A stretch of 64,000 nucleotides of DNA from contig NW_017803887.1 in NCBI RefSeq assembly GCF_001625305.1, positions 174,736-238,735 on the forward strand, written 5' to 3'. The stretch's first letter is position 1. Each line of letters opens with the position of its first letter. The position numbers were made by a program, and so were the translations under genes. The notes under the pieces are model-generated. The model saw nothing but the letters and a program-made list of their open reading frames with translations, made no database searches and was not told the origin of the DNA. Positions 11,901 to 26,900 of this stretch are shown here, one piece after another. This DNA is from Branchiostoma belcheri. Taxonomy: Eukaryota; Chordata; Leptocardii; Amphioxiformes; Branchiostomatidae.

Positions 11901-14900
11901 TCAGCTTCTTCATTTTAGGGCCCAAGGTCCTGAAATTTGGTATGGAGGTACAGTGGGCAAATACCCTTAGGCGTTTTTTAAATTTTTGTGATACAGGCTT
12001 TTAGAATGGTTTTATTTGAGTTTTTTGGCTGTATTATAGCAAATGTATTACTGTGTCAGTGGGCAGTGTTAACCACATTTGGCATGAGTCATCACAATGG
12101 AATGCAGGGCATCAACCAATAGGCATGCAGCTTTCCTCTCTTCTTCTTGCTGATTGGCTGTTGGGATTTAACTTGATTAACACCTGCACAGACCATTTCC
12201 ACCTGCACAGAGCATTTCTTGCTGATTGGCTGTTGGGATTTAACTTGATTAACACCTGCACAGACCATTTCCATACTGACAGTATGTCTGTATTCAAGTG
12301 TTTTGGTAGGTATTTCAAGCTTTCCTGCTCCAGCATTGGAATGCGGGGCATGAACGTTTTTTTTTGAAAATCAACAGTTTGCATTATGCAATTAAAAATC
12401 CTAACCAATAATGTAGGGAATAGCTAGCCAACTGTTGTAGTCTTAGTTGTATGTTACTTCATATTATAGTTATATCAATGTAAATCATTGTTTTCCCTTG
12501 TGTTTCTCATTCTTTCCCTGCCATGACGTCGTAAAATGTGGTGAACCCATCGCTGTATTTGCTCCAAAGCAAATATTGGCCTTTCTAGTTATAACAATGT
12601 TACGCGTATGAAAAACACAAGAATGTACTTTGATACAACTGTTACAAAAATCAACAATGTTCAACTGTAAGTGTGCAAAACACAATAACTTGAAGGTAAT
12701 TTGATCCAAAAGTTTTGAAGGACCAAACCAACAAACACTCAGGCAAAACATCGCCTGAGAAATTTGTCAAATTCTTTACCATTCCTTCTCTAGTTAGCCT
12801 GACTACATCATGCTTCTAGCAGCCCTTCCACTGGTCAGGCCCCTAGTGGTGGCCCAAACAGCACCTGACAGTGAGAGATTGTGTAACACAGGCTATTCTC
12901 TATCTCTAGTTTTCTCTCTTAAAACTTAATCTGCAGAAAATAAACTGAACATCAAAGTTAAAAAATGTGCTCAGTACAATAAATGTCAGTAAATGTCAAT
13001 ATCAGACAAAAGCTGGTGTGTTACGCTGAAGGGCGGTTATACCAGCTATACAGATACAGAAGTTGGTGTGTTACACCGAGGGGCGGTTATACCAGCTATA
13101 CAGATACAGAAGCTGGTGTGTTACACCGAGGGGCGGTTATACCGGCTGTACTGATACAGAATATTGTTTTTTTATGTTTTGCTGCCCTGAATTTGTATTG
13201 GAAGCCTTTCAGAATGCTTTCCTGATTGATATTGAATGGAAGACAGTCATCAAATAAAACCGTATAGTGAGTGAGAGTCCTCAGTGAGACCTTGTACTCA
13301 CTTGGCATGTTTGTTGACGCCCTCCTTGGACCTGAAGATGGCCCCGCACCCCTCCACCACACAATGGTAGTGGTCCTTATACAAGAACTCACAGCGAGGG
13401 TCACACGGGTCATTGGCAGTGTACCTGGAAATAACAACACAGGAATCTTTACAGGGCTGGAAATAATGTGTGCATGTGCACCTTAGTGCACCTAAAATTG
13501 GAGCTGTGCACCCAATTTTTTTCTGTGGGTGCACAGGTGCATCCTAATATTTTTGTAGCTATTTTTGTAATTCATCATTGGCAGGCCAGTAATTATCAAA
13601 ATTTGTATAATAGTATACAGGATATTCTTGGCATCTAAGGGTCAGAAAAATAATGAAAGCTTTGTTGAAGTACTTGTTTAAGATTTTGAAGTTAGCTCCC
13701 ATTTTAGATTCAAGCTGAGAAGGAGCAGTAAGTTTTATTCTATACGGTGCACCCAAAAAGTTTTTTGTGCACCCAATCTTTTAGGTTGGGTGCACCAGTG
13801 CACCTATTCCCAAAAATGAATTTCGAGCCCTGCTTTATTTGCAAGTTTGTGGGGTCGTGTGGCATAACTGCAGAGTGTTTGGCTCGGAACCAAGAGGTCT
13901 GGGGTTTGAATCCTGCCATGTCACCAATCTTGTGCCCTTATGCTGAGGTCATATTTCCAAACCGGGGCCCAGCCGGGCAGTCTTGTTGAATGAAATTGAA
14001 AAGTATGATATAACACTGGTCACTTCAATTTTGGAATGTCACTTTCCGAATTTGCAGACGGCCATGTTGAAATCCCTGATTTTCAACTTTGCCATTTCTG
14101 CAGGTACAGTAAATTTTTACATACCATTTGAAAGATCATGTTATCCTCAGTACCAGGTTATTTTTTTATGGTCAAAACATACATATTTGTCAAGATATTT
14201 CACTTTAAAAATTGCAATCCCGTCAGTGTACAAGCCACACCGACAGGATCAACAGCCCACCCCGGTCGGGAGTAAACTCTACCCCGTCGGGGTGGAAACC
14301 CACCCCGCACCCAGACCGCAACCAATTATCCTCATGAACACCCCATGAAAACCACTGAATTAATGAGAATTCACATCTTCACACCAGTGTAATTAGCAAG
14401 TTTGTGTGATAATTCATGAGAAGTCTGGGCTCAAAGGTTACCCCGACGGGGTTGGACAGCCCCGTTGGTGTGTTGAACAGCCCCGTCGGTGTGTCAGGTT
14501 GAACAGGCTGGGCTAATGGCCTACTAAGCCTTCAGACCAGACTGAAAGTAATTTCCCAATGAAGTTTAAAAGATTAACATTAAACTTGCTTCTAGGTTGA
14601 TGGCGGTTTATACACAGTTTATTATATCACTTCATTATTGTAGTTCTGTGTGTATTCCTGCAGTTTTTCTAGACTGTATTTTCCAGGATTATGAAAGAAC
14701 ATTGTCTTCAATGAGTCATGGAGATCTGACATGGCAGGAATGGATATGATTGACCAGTCAACCTGCTCCACATGAGTGCCATATATATGTACATGACGTG
14801 TGCAATCCTGTAGGTCCTAACAAGGAGGTTAAAAATCTAGTCTTTGTCCAACAATACCTAGCTCACTGTAGGGTGAATTCTATCAAGGAGGTTATAACCT

Positions 14901-17900
14901 CTAACCTGGCTAAGACTAAGAATAGAGTTTGGATATGGCTAAAAACTAATTAACTTTGATAACAACTTTTCAAACTCCATGGATAAACTCATCTATCATT
15001 CTCAGAATACCCCAGGGCTCAAAATATTTTTCACTGCATACCTGCACTGGTGCAGTAAACATTACCAGTCCTGCACCAGACAAAGAAGACAAATTTTGCT
15101 TTCACTTACTCAGACTTTGAAAAGTATGCATCATAATAAAATCTGTTAAGAAACCACTGCTATTATTTTTTTATACTTCATACATGTAGCCGCTAACAGT
15201 CAATGCAGCAAACAAAAATACACATACTACTTACTACATGTATCTATAAACCCATGGCCAAGTGCAATGTTAGGTGCCAGATAGCAGAAAATCTGACTGG
15301 GTGAAGGGCCAAATAGTCAATGTGTTGGTAATATCTTTAACAATTACAATGTTCTTTAGTTTTCACATGGGCTATCTTTCTGGCTTTTCCTGGGTGACCC
15401 AGTCCTTGGTTAAAGGATGTGCGGAGCGAGTTTATGTGGATTTGGTACAGCCCCACCCTCCCAAGGCTTTTGTTGGCATCCCGAGGGCGGATAAGATAAT
15501 TTGTATCAAGTTGATAATTGGACAGTGACATTTGCATGTCAAGAACAATAGCTGACCTAGTTTTAACCCGCATAACAATTGTACCTGGAGCTGAATAATT
15601 ACCGAATGGGTACTGTTGGACAGAAATAGAGGATTGTATAATTCCTTGCTTTGAAAGCAGGCTCAAGTTGTGAATATTAGGCTTCTTGCTTACCTACTTA
15701 GTCTTTAGGCTCATTTATGTATACTTAGTCTAGTATTTTGTTGCCAAAACTGGAAATAATCTGGAACAACTTTTCCAATATTTCATATTTCAACTTCACA
15801 GTCAAAAACATGGACAGCCAACACAAGAATTGCCCCAACACGGACGGACCAAAACAAAGAGTCTGAATATAAACAAATTCCAGGTTTTTCCATTTGTTTG
15901 GCATTTTGATTAATGTCATGTGAATAGTGCTTACAATAGCGAATAGGTAAACTTTAACCATGTTGGCTAGATACTAACTAAAGGAATATTCTGGCCACTT
16001 TTTAAAGATTTTAATGACTGAATTATTAGCATGAGCCACGTTTTGGAAACCAGTAAGTTAGTTGTATAATTATAAATTTCATGCATTGGATACTTCTTAA
16101 TAATGCATCCTGGTATATATGTACAAGTAGCTGCATTTACCAGGCACATCAGTGAGGTCTATGTATACCCAGCACAACTGTTGAGCATGTAGTGGGCAAA
16201 TATAGTGACTTAAATATGCTAACATTTTCCCCCCACTTTTTGAACCCTCTGTGCCTACTGTCTCAAAAGTCTATTGGATTCTGATTGCTTTGCCACTGAA
16301 ATTCCTTCTTCTCCCTGAAAATTTGCTAAAATCAAAATCAACCCACTCAAAGTTGTAGTTTTCTGGATGAGTTGACAGGTTGAAACTGACCGGGCACAAT
16401 CTAATAACAGCCGGATATCTGACTTGCAATAAACCTTCTTGGTGAGGATACTGTCCTTTATTTCTTATCTCCAACCCAAGGAAAATTGGACCCTCTCTGG
16501 CCGATGGATACTAGTACTGCCTGGCCAATTTTTCATATTTCTTTTTGCCACCTTAGGATCTGCTTGGAGCTAGTACTTCATTTCCAGTCACCACAGTTCT
16601 CTGAACAAAAACAAATGTCTCAAGCCAACCCAAGCCAGTGCACATTATGTAAATTGGGGGTAATTGGCACCTCAACGTGAAGTTGGAACTGCACACCTGA
16701 GGCAAACTCTTTGAAAGGACAGTAATGGTGTCCTCCCTCCTAAATTTCAATTTATACCTTCTTGCATAGAAAATACTTAGTCTAGTACATTTGTATATCA
16801 TTGCTGTGGTTGTAATGTAGAAAATACTCCAGGGTCTGTAGAAAAGAAAGTTATCGGAGAAGGGCAAAATCTGTGACTTTTTTTTCAAACATCACACCAA
16901 GGACATTATACAGAGCTTGATCACACCCACCAACCTATAATCTCCAAGCAGATCCTACTGTGACAAGCCTGTAAACATTCAAGCCCAACGGGGTGACCAT
17001 TATTGGGTGGCCGATGGTCTCTTCTTTGGCCAATTATAGTTACAGCCTTGTCACAGTGTAGGATCTGCTTGGAGATCCTACCTACAGCAAATGGAACCAA
17101 GGACCTTGATGGAACAGACCATGCTACAAAATGTCCCCACCCACCCAAAGTGTCATTTCTCCCCATTTACAGACTGAAGTACATTTTGACCGTAGTAGTT
17201 GTACAGTAGACACAATCATTCATTTATGACAAGTATTTCTCCAACAGGCCATGAAATATGATTGTAGGATGTACTCAGTAGACTATTTTGTAGGGAAACC
17301 AATGGCCGCTTGTGTGTCTACCTACAAAGTGGCTGCAAGGAGCTTTCATTAAAATTGATGAAAGCTCCTTTTGCTGTAAAAAGTCTCAATAAGTAAACAA
17401 TGCAGCCAATTAACTTGTCTACCAAGGCAGAACAATGGGACAAAATACACACAATGTCAAGCTCGAGTGGTTTCTCAGCAAGTTATTGTCACACCAAGCT
17501 TTTTAAAGCTCCTTGGTTAGACCATTCATGACATCCTCACAAAAATACTCTGCACCTGGTGGTACCAAGGTTCAAAATTAATTTAATGTATGTTCCAACT
17601 TCCTAGTTTTCAACATATTTCTTATCATGATGCCTCTAAATATCTGAGAAGAATAGTGAGTCCTGATTTGCACTGCTTGCAGTGTGTACTTTGAATGAAA
17701 GACATTATAACAAAGGGCCTCCTTCCACTCAGACAAAGGAGGTAAAAGACAGAACCTCCCTTTTTTGTGACAATTATCAGAGATTGCTCCCATTCTTGAC
17801 CAGATAAGTCATTTTGCTCATTAAATGACACCATTAGATCTATGACCATATGAAAATTTGTGGGCAATATTCACAAGAACAACTGACTGTTTTCAGCTGC

Positions 17901-20900
17901 TATAAGCCATTAATTTCGATCCCTGAATATTGTGGCCAGTGTAATAGCAATTGAGGAACTTGATCAATTTATTTGCAAGACCTGTGTGTTACAAATAGAA
18001 GGAAATAAATTTAAGTATTATTTTATATGGCCTCCTTCAGTCAATATTGATCATGGTAAAATTCTATTAGACATCAGCTTTGGAGTAGTGAGTATATATG
18101 TGTCTGTAAGCTCTCTGGAATCTTTCTTTTTTGTGACCCTTAGTTGGCTGAAAGGGGCAAATAGAAGAGTGTGGATTGTGCTCTCCATGCTTATTTTTTG
18201 TCCTGATAATGTGGATTTTGCACATCAATTGGATTGGATGACTGTCTGAGCTCACCCTGACGGGATCAGAGCTCTACCCCGACGGGGTAAACTTGCCCCG
18301 TCGGTGTGTATAGACTGATCAATTCACGCCTTTCCTGGCTTTGTTTTGGGATTTTGCACTTCTTTGACCAGACCTGTCACCCCGTCGGGGTGACATTACC
18401 CCGTCGGGTTTTGTGATTATGACAGTGTCACCCCGACGGGGTGAGCACTTTACACCGACGGGGTAAGTACTTTACACCGACGGTCCTGTGATTTGGTCCT
18501 GACGGGGTAGCTGCTAGCCCCGTCAGGGTGCTGAAAAACCCGCCGGTCTGCTTGCATTTTCTATAAATGATATCTAAAGTTATGAATACTGCAGAACAAT
18601 AATTTTCATATCACTATACTCCTTACATCAAGACCTGCGCACTGATGTGAAACTTGAATGCAAAATGTTAATTTTTACTTGACATTCCAAATGGCCAGTG
18701 ACTTTCCTAAATCAAGATGACCAGTGTTATATGATATAGAAGACAAGGAAACACAGAAAAGTTTTCGATAATAATCATGGGAACTATTTTCTGTATATTC
18801 TTGATATGAATTGTTAGTTTTTCGTTCATACAAACAGCTAGGCCAGGCACCGGTTTGGAAATGTGACCTAGGCATTAGGAAAGGCACTTAACATGACTTT
18901 TCTGGATGGAGGCCTGGTGGACCCCATCCTGTGGCAATCTGCATGCATATGGCGAAGAATAAATGTGAAGAAATAATGTAAATACACCCAAAGGCAATGA
19001 AATTCAAGCTGGGGGCACTCAACAACATGAGCAGCTAAATGTATTTTCCTGCAGTACTGATCCTAGCAGATAGGTGGCATCACACAACTGTTCAGTTGTA
19101 GCACCTCACAATGATTCCAAACTGACATGTTGACATAATATCATCTTCACTGTGTCATGACATATCAAAACACCCCTGCAATACTGATATCAACCAGTAG
19201 GTGGCACCACATGTTCTTACTGCATTTATCCATCATCTCAGTGTGTTGGCTAGAACCTATGCTAATTTCCAACTCTGAAACCATCGTCGCCTTTTAAAAC
19301 GGTCAATGCAGAACGGCTAACTTTAAGTGTATCAGCTCAGTCCATCCATACCGTGATGTTTTGTGATGTTTCGGTTAGGGTATAGGTTAGGGTTTTAGAG
19401 CTACGCTATTTGACCCGGGTTCAAATCCGAGCTTGTGCTTTTTCTTTTTTCACTTAACTATTTTTTAAGATCCTCCCTTACCTTTGCAATTCGTATGTTG
19501 CTTTTAATGGTATATATAATTATTATGTTTTTGGACCTCAAAAAAACCCACTATGATACGCTTGGATATGGCATTGACTCAGCGATATGACATCAAAAGG
19601 CAACAACCATTCTGAAAGGCCATGACTGTTTATGAGACAGAAATTTGCAGAGCCTACCTCTTAAGGAATTTCTCCCAAGTGTCCAAGCTGCTCCTTGCGT
19701 TGTCTCCATCCTCAACACCTGGCAGGTTCAAGTTCAAAGAGCCTCCCAGGTCCACTTCCTGACCGGCCGTAGCGCGAGGGTTTGCCAGGGTGGCGAAGTT
19801 GGCCGTCAGATTGAGAGAGTCGCTCAAGTCCACTCCATCCATGGACATCAGCTGAGAGCCGCTCGTCGTGTCTTCTTGTTTGATTTTGAGTTTCAGGGAC
19901 CCGCCCGAGCTGTCACAATCGTCATCTTCTTCCTTCTCTTTCTTGATGTTGATGTTCCCCGAGGTATTTTCCTCGCTTGGGACAGCAAACTGAGGTAAGG
20001 AGTTGGAGGGGGTGGGGGAAGTGGCAGTCACCTTACTGCTGGGGCTCAGCGCGGCAGCAGCCATTCGTGCTAGGGAGGCGGAAATGACCGGGCCGGATTT
20101 CGCCTCTTGTACGTCTGTGGCTTCTGGCATCTTGGCCAGTTTAGCAGCCTGGAGTGCAGCAGGGGAGGGTGTGATGGGGGGATTCTGGTTAGCAGCAGTG
20201 GTGAGGGCGGGGGGTTGTTGTTGCGGCGTGGGGACGGGTACTACCGGTGCGGGCTGCGGGACATGGATCTGTATCGGCAACGTTTGTTGCTGTTGTTGTA
20301 ACTGTTGTTGTTGTTGTAGAAGCTGTAGTTGTTGTTGTTGCTGTATGAGCTGGTTGAGTTTCATCCGGTGCACGCCCGGCGCGTACTTGTTGTCGCGAAG
20401 GTTCCGCAACTCGCGCCGCTCGTGCTTGCGCCGGTGGGAGTGCATCTGCCCTGTCGACGTGAAGGTGAAGCCGCAGCCCGGCCGGATGCAGTGGAAGTGG
20501 TTGGAGGCCTTGGAGTAGACGCACCCGTCGAAGCGACACTCCTCGTACTTGTAGAACTTCTTGAAGCCCTCCTTGGTGTACATGTCGTCTTTGATGTGGT
20601 ACGCCTTGTGCTTCTCGATGTCGCACTTGTTCTAAAAAAGTAGACAAAAAGATGAAAGTTGTTGTTAATATCCTCTCATACTTTTAGTTTATCAGAAAGA
20701 GCTCAGTAAAAAAACAAAATGGTTTTTGTTATGTTTACCTTCACATATGGTCTGCTCTGTTAATTCTTAATCAAATACATTCACATATATGGTCATACAG
20801 GAGTCTAAATCCTTCCTACTATAAAATTGCAACATTATGTAAACCAACACGTTACCATGGTGACAGACATCAACAGATCAGGTCATTGGCCGTGTTAGTG

Positions 20901-23900
20901 TTTGGAACAGAAGAAAAAGAAGAGGAAGAGGAAAGAACACAGCAGAAACAATATGTTTTCCTTCAGTAAACATAAAAAGTATGTACACCATTCACCTTGA
21001 AGGAGAAGTTACAGTTGGGTCTGCGGCAGTGGAAGTGGGTCGTCTTCTGTCCGTAGAACGAGCAGGTGATGATGCCACAGTCCTCGGTCGCTCGGAAACG
21101 CTGGAAACCCTCGCTGATGAAGGCGGCGTTCTTCTTGTGAAAGTTCTCGTGGGTCATCACGTCAGAGGTACTGGTGTACACTTTGTTGCATCCAACCTGG
21201 GGACAACAAACAAACATGTTTATTCTTTAGTTACTGTATTGTAGATTGGTGACAGTTATTTTTCCTGTGAACCTGGACAATTGCGACTCTCATATCTGAT
21301 TCAATTGTATTGTCATGACGTCAGAGGTACATGTAGTGGTGTACACTTTGTTGCATCCAACCTAGACCTGAAGACAATGATAAAAATGTTAAAATTTGTT
21401 CTTTTAGCTACCCTGGTATGTTATATTCCTAGACAAATGTGACGTCATTGGCTTTGTTTCAGAAAGAAATATCAAACCATTTCATTGCATCCGACCTGAA
21501 CAAGACAAGAAATTTATTCATTACATGTTGGATAAAAAAAGGTCTGCCTGGATATTTGTGTCTCTCAAATCATAGGTTTGTTCCTACTAGAAACATTTTT
21601 CAGAGTCTAACCTACAAATTTTTCAGAAAAAAAACAAGTGATACATGTTGTATTCAAGCTATAAAAAATAAAAATGTAAATGTTACATGTATTACAAAAG
21701 ATAACTGAATTGTCACATATCATAATGAAATATTCATTGACATAATTCAGTTAAAACTGCTTGGAATACAGATCCAAGACAATATCAAACAATCATCAGT
21801 TTTACCTTTCTGGTGTCAAACTCTCAGAAAATTCACATTTACACAAGATAAGCAAAATTCTCTGTGCAATTTTGCCACAGCCTTAACAAGGAAATATATA
21901 CAACACCGGTCTTCTTTAAACAGATGCATTTGTCATTTTTTTTCTTGGCAGGGGTGATTATAGAACACCAAGTTAATATTCTCCCTGCACTAGTTGTTCA
22001 CAGCGTTTGTGTTGCACGAGATGGGAAAAGCTATAAATCTAACATCAAGCATGTAGAATTCCGCCCCTACCCCTACATTCATCATCAATTCATGCAGCAC
22101 GCAGGCAATAAATTCTACTTCGCTTCATTAATTACTTTTTCCTGTAAAATGACAAAGACATAAAATGTTATCAACGAGGAATTCAATTTGTTGGTAAGAA
22201 CAAGCATTCATCATTCCATTTTTACTGGAAACACTGCTGCGAAATTTCCCGCTGTGAGACTTAAAAGCGTTTCATTTTTTTTCTTTGTCAGATTTTTAGG
22301 GAGATAGGTATATGATATGGATAGGAGTTACCATGGTGTATACTGTTTATTCAACGCGGGCCTGGGGCTTAGTGTTTGATCCCTGCGCGCACGTATGTCA
22401 TACCCATTCTGTTGATATGCCCAGGAGCATAAAAGAGCTCCGTAAAAGCAACTACTTTGGTCTAATTTGCTTTCAAATTGGAACCCACTTTCGGGAGATG
22501 ATCACAAATGAGGACATTTATGCACGGTGTATCAAATTCCTTTTGACAACTCATGCAAGGCATGGCAAGCCCGGGTAATTCGCTGTCCAAGGGACTGAGC
22601 TATTCAAGGGCACGGCATTCTAGTGCCTCATTTAGTATGTTAATGTAATAATCGATGGAACATCACCATGCCTGCTAGAATGTACATGTATGATGGCTCT
22701 GCATGGATGTTGCTGTATTTTTCGTAGCATCAAATTTCAGACTAGGCAACGTGACTGTCTACGATAATGCTTTGTTTCCGTTTCCATGCGAAATAGATTT
22801 CTTGGAAACTGTATGCGATTTATTTGCAGGTAACGGCGAATTTGCAAATGGCAGTATAAAATATAAGGGCCACAAAAAATCCATAACGGAATTATTACAA
22901 AATATCTAAATTGCGCGGAGGGCTTGGAACGAATGCCAATCACTTCTGAAATTGCTCGCTTCCGTAGCTTTTTTTTCACGGTCACTATTTCTAGACAGCT
23001 TTCCGTAAAGACCTGAAACCATAGTCGGGTTGGACAACTGTTTGTCCTAATGTTATGCTGCTCATTACATTTAACCTGTCATTATCAATTATGTTGTGTG
23101 TTTGTCAGACATACTGTGCCTTTTAAGCTCAAAAGAGTTAAAGGCACCCAGGGTGATTTCAGGGAAGAAAGACTGGATTTTTAAAGTCAAATTTCTAGTC
23201 ATTTTTTTTTCAGTAGAAACTTGAGTCAACCTATAAAACCCTGTATTTTATGCAATAAAGGAAATTGCTTTTAGAGGATATTAGAGGCAGGTGCAATTTA
23301 CTTCAAAAACCTTTAACTGAAGAAAAAAATGTCTGTCCATTTAGTATATAGATTTATATATTAGCTGTTACTTCTATATGGATTTCTGTCATCCCTAAGT
23401 AAGACCATAGTCAATATTCCAACCTCCCTGACTAATATTCTGCAACCTATCCACCCATTCAACCTACGGATAAAAACTCAGTCTACCGACGAAAAATCCA
23501 ATTTCCAGCCATTCTGCACAAACTGACACTTTTTGTAGCTTCCACAGCAGGCCAAAAACTGGGGGGTTTGGGTGTCTTCAGGGTCTTTGGGAGCTTTTGT
23601 GCTATTTTCTGATTGCATATAGACAACATAGCCGGCCTGGTTGAATCACCGCCGTTTTTAGAACTGGGCTAATCAGAAAAAAGCCAAAGACCACCAAACC
23701 CCCAGTTCTATAAGCCTGCTACGGAGGCTAATCAGAAAACAGCCGAAGACCACCAAACCCCCAGTTCTATAAGCCTGCTACGGAGGCTACATTTTTGGAG
23801 GTTATTACAGTCCACAACTGCAGTTTTTAGGCACCCGCTGGGAAAAGCTTCAAGGATAATATTCCAGCCAAAAGGCAGAAGTCAATTAAGTGGGGGGTAG

Positions 23901-26900
23901 AGGCTAATGGCACGTGAAATAAGTTCACTGTAGCCAAATCTGCTGCATGTTGCCAATAAATTAAGTAAATGTATAGGGTCAGCATTGCACCAGTGAGGAC
24001 GTACAGGCAGCCGAAACTAGAATCAATAGAGAACAGGCAGGGCTCAAAATTCATTTTTACAGGGAAAAGGTGCACCCAACCTAATAAATTAGGTGCAAAA
24101 GAAATTTTTGGGTGCACCATATAAAACGAAACTTAATTACAGAGTTGAAGTTTCATTCATTCATTCATTCATTCATTCATTCATTCATTCATTCATTCAT
24201 TCATTCATTCATTCATTCATTCATTCATTCATTCATTCATTCATTCATTCATTCATTCATTCATTCATTCATTCATTCATTCATTCATTCATTCATTCAT
24301 TCATTCATTCATTCATTCATTCATTCATTCATTCATTCATTCATTCAAAAATACCTACAAAAATATTTGCACCCACAGAAAAAAAATTAGGTGCACAGCC
24401 CCAATTTTTGGTGCACTAAGGTGCACATGCACCCAGTATTTCCAGCCCTGACAGGGGACACCACACGTCCAATTTCTGAGCAAGGCCTGGCTGGTTGGAC
24501 TCAGTCCTTCCGTTAGAAGGATCGATAATCTTTAAGGTAATTTATGGCTACCTGAATGGGCAGGTATGTTACTTCACTGGGGTGTTTAAGCGGACACGGG
24601 GGTCATATTAGGGACGAGTGGCCCAGAAAAACCAGGGGTAGGAAGGGATGAAATTGAATTTGGGCGACTGCTTTGCATACGGATTGGATTGGGGATGACA
24701 GTGGTAGTACATGTAGCTATAGGTGTGTCAGGGGGTGGGGGAGCTTCAACATAACTTTGAAATCCTCATTTAGGCCACATCAATTTAATTCCTTGGATAA
24801 CGGATTTTTCTAGAAAAATAATGGAGCGGGCGGGTAACAGGCAACTTTTGCAAGTAGACTTATTTCAGTTTTAAATTAAGATATTAAACTCTTTTCATAT
24901 CTTTACACACTGTTTTACATCATCAAAGATGACAGATAGGGCAAAATATTTTGTCTGTCATGAGCATATATTAATGGGGAAAAGATGGTCACTAGCTATG
25001 ACACAAGTTCTGCAGATTAAATTTTTCATAACATTTTACAGCACTCACAAGAAACATCCTTCTGAGGTAACACACAGCTCTAGTAAATGGTTGTTCTTGT
25101 GAAACAAGCCCTTTTTCCCAAAATAAATGATCTGAATTAAAAGCTTTTGACATGTGCACCCAACTGGAAATAGGTAAATAACAATGCACGCCCAGGCCAT
25201 CACATGTTCTCAGTTTGGTTCATACAAATCTGAAGGAACTAAAATTTCTACATGGCCTTTTTTTAGTGAATATCTACAACTTTTAACAAGTAAGAGAGAA
25301 AGAACACAAACCTGTCATAACTGCCTTTTGACTGATATTCGTAATTGCCAACTTGGATGGTTGAACCGTCAACGTATACGTACTAGGAGTGAAGAAAGTT
25401 ACACCAAGTACCCTGGGGGCAGCTAGCATTATGCCACCTTTAGCTTTATACAGGCTTAACATCACGGCAAAAGGGCATCAACAACTTTCATCGACTATGT
25501 CTAAAAACAACCTGGCATACGTGTATAAAGCAGGAAACATAAGCCTGTATGTTCCCTCCTACAGTCTTTGGTTTAAAGATCATCGCTATTAGGTTTACCC
25601 CCACTTGAATGTTACAGCATTTTAAGAGCAATTAATGAAGAAATGCTGGCATTCCTCGCTGCATTCTTGCCATAATATACCAGCCGGCTTGCACGTAGTA
25701 CATACACGTGCCTACTTATATATTATAATACAAACATAGAGCCAGGGATGTTGGTGTGAAAGTCAAGGAGAAACTTTGTGGGAGACAGAAACTTTTGGAG
25801 AGCAACTTAGATTGGACTTTGATAATGATACTGATGATTTGATTTTACTCAAGTTATTGTCCTGTGTGTATTAGACATCACACCCTCACACACATGCACA
25901 CACATGCACAGTGACAGTACACACACACAAACACACACACATACATGTACACATATACACGCACACACATGCACATGCACACACATAAATGCACGCACGC
26001 ATACACAAGGTTATCCAGTTGAAGGTGTTTTTTTTCTGTTTTCCAGTTATCCATGTGTTTTCTACTTGTCACAATGAAAGTTTCCTTAACTTGTTTTCCA
26101 CTTATCTGAGTCATTAAGGTGTTCAGAAACTTTTCTACTTGTTCCCAGAAAGCTGCCTAGAAGGTGTTAAGTAGGCTGTCTACTTGTTTTCCGGTTATGA
26201 AGTTGTTAAGGAAGTTTCCTACATGGCTTATGTGCTTGTTTTGCAGTACCCATGTACACATAGCACCAAATATAGCCTAGGCCCCAACTGTAGCCGGTGC
26301 CTTCAGCGTCATAAGTCCTTCTGTGTGGTACACTTTACCACCTGCTGCCCAACATACCTACGAGTCTAAAACCACTTACACGATTGAACAAGAACAGATA
26401 CAATTACATAGGACTAGGGGTGGGTACCGGTTCCAGACCGGTTTAAACAACCGGAACATTCGGGAACAGAGTAAAAAAAACGAAATGTGAAAACAGGATC
26501 ATCGGACCTGATGTATACATCTTTAGATAATCTGGCCATGGCAGGTAAAGAAGATAACCCTGAATCAAACTAGATTAGTCTAAATCCATGTTTATCTCTT
26601 TCTGTAACTGTGTTCAGCTTTAATTAGGCCGACAAAAAAGTTTGCGGGCAACAAGGTTGGTACAGTCTGCAATACAGATATACACACTCAGTGAGAGTGA
26701 CCAGTGTGCTTGTGTTTGATATGATAAAATATGATGTGTGTTACGCCGAAGGGCGGTTATACTGGCTATACAGAATGAGATACAGAATTCCTCACAAACT
26801 GACTTCATTTATGTCAGTTCAAATATTTGTTTACTGTTTTGGTACTTCAATTTTGCATTGATTGGAAAGTACATCAATAATTATTACTTTCAAATGAATC

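Larger units (their letters stand above)
13941..18874. mobile_element. PIF/Harbinger-like MITE, copy 2, split by a 4.7 kb element
   Basis: Left part 13941-14010 and right part 18730-18874 together rebuild a ~208 bp MITE like the one at 4950-5150. TSD TTA at 13938-13940 and 18875-18877. Confidence 0.85.

Noticed and set aside
13900..13920. tRNA at the B-box GGTTTGAATCC
   Set aside because: Continues directly into the SINE body, so it is the promoter part of a SINE.
17932..18249. 105-codon frame inside the 4.7 kb element as a transposase
   Set aside because: No catalytic motif or family pattern that I can recognise; left as unassigned interior.
19380..19435. tRNA-like GGGTTCAAATCCGAG segment
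   Set aside because: A B-box-like match without a credible A box or stems.
20003..20647. Long frames on the plus strand and in other minus frames opposite CASZ1 exon 5, including a Cys-rich one
   Set aside because: They are shadows of the exon; the Cys run is the antisense of CAG/CAA repeats coding the Gln tract.
24093..24419. Open frames of repeated F-I-H-S
   Set aside because: They translate a (TTCA)n microsatellite; no gene structure around them.
25878..26114. Frame rich in V-C-V-C-M
   Set aside because: Translation of a CA-type microsatellite.
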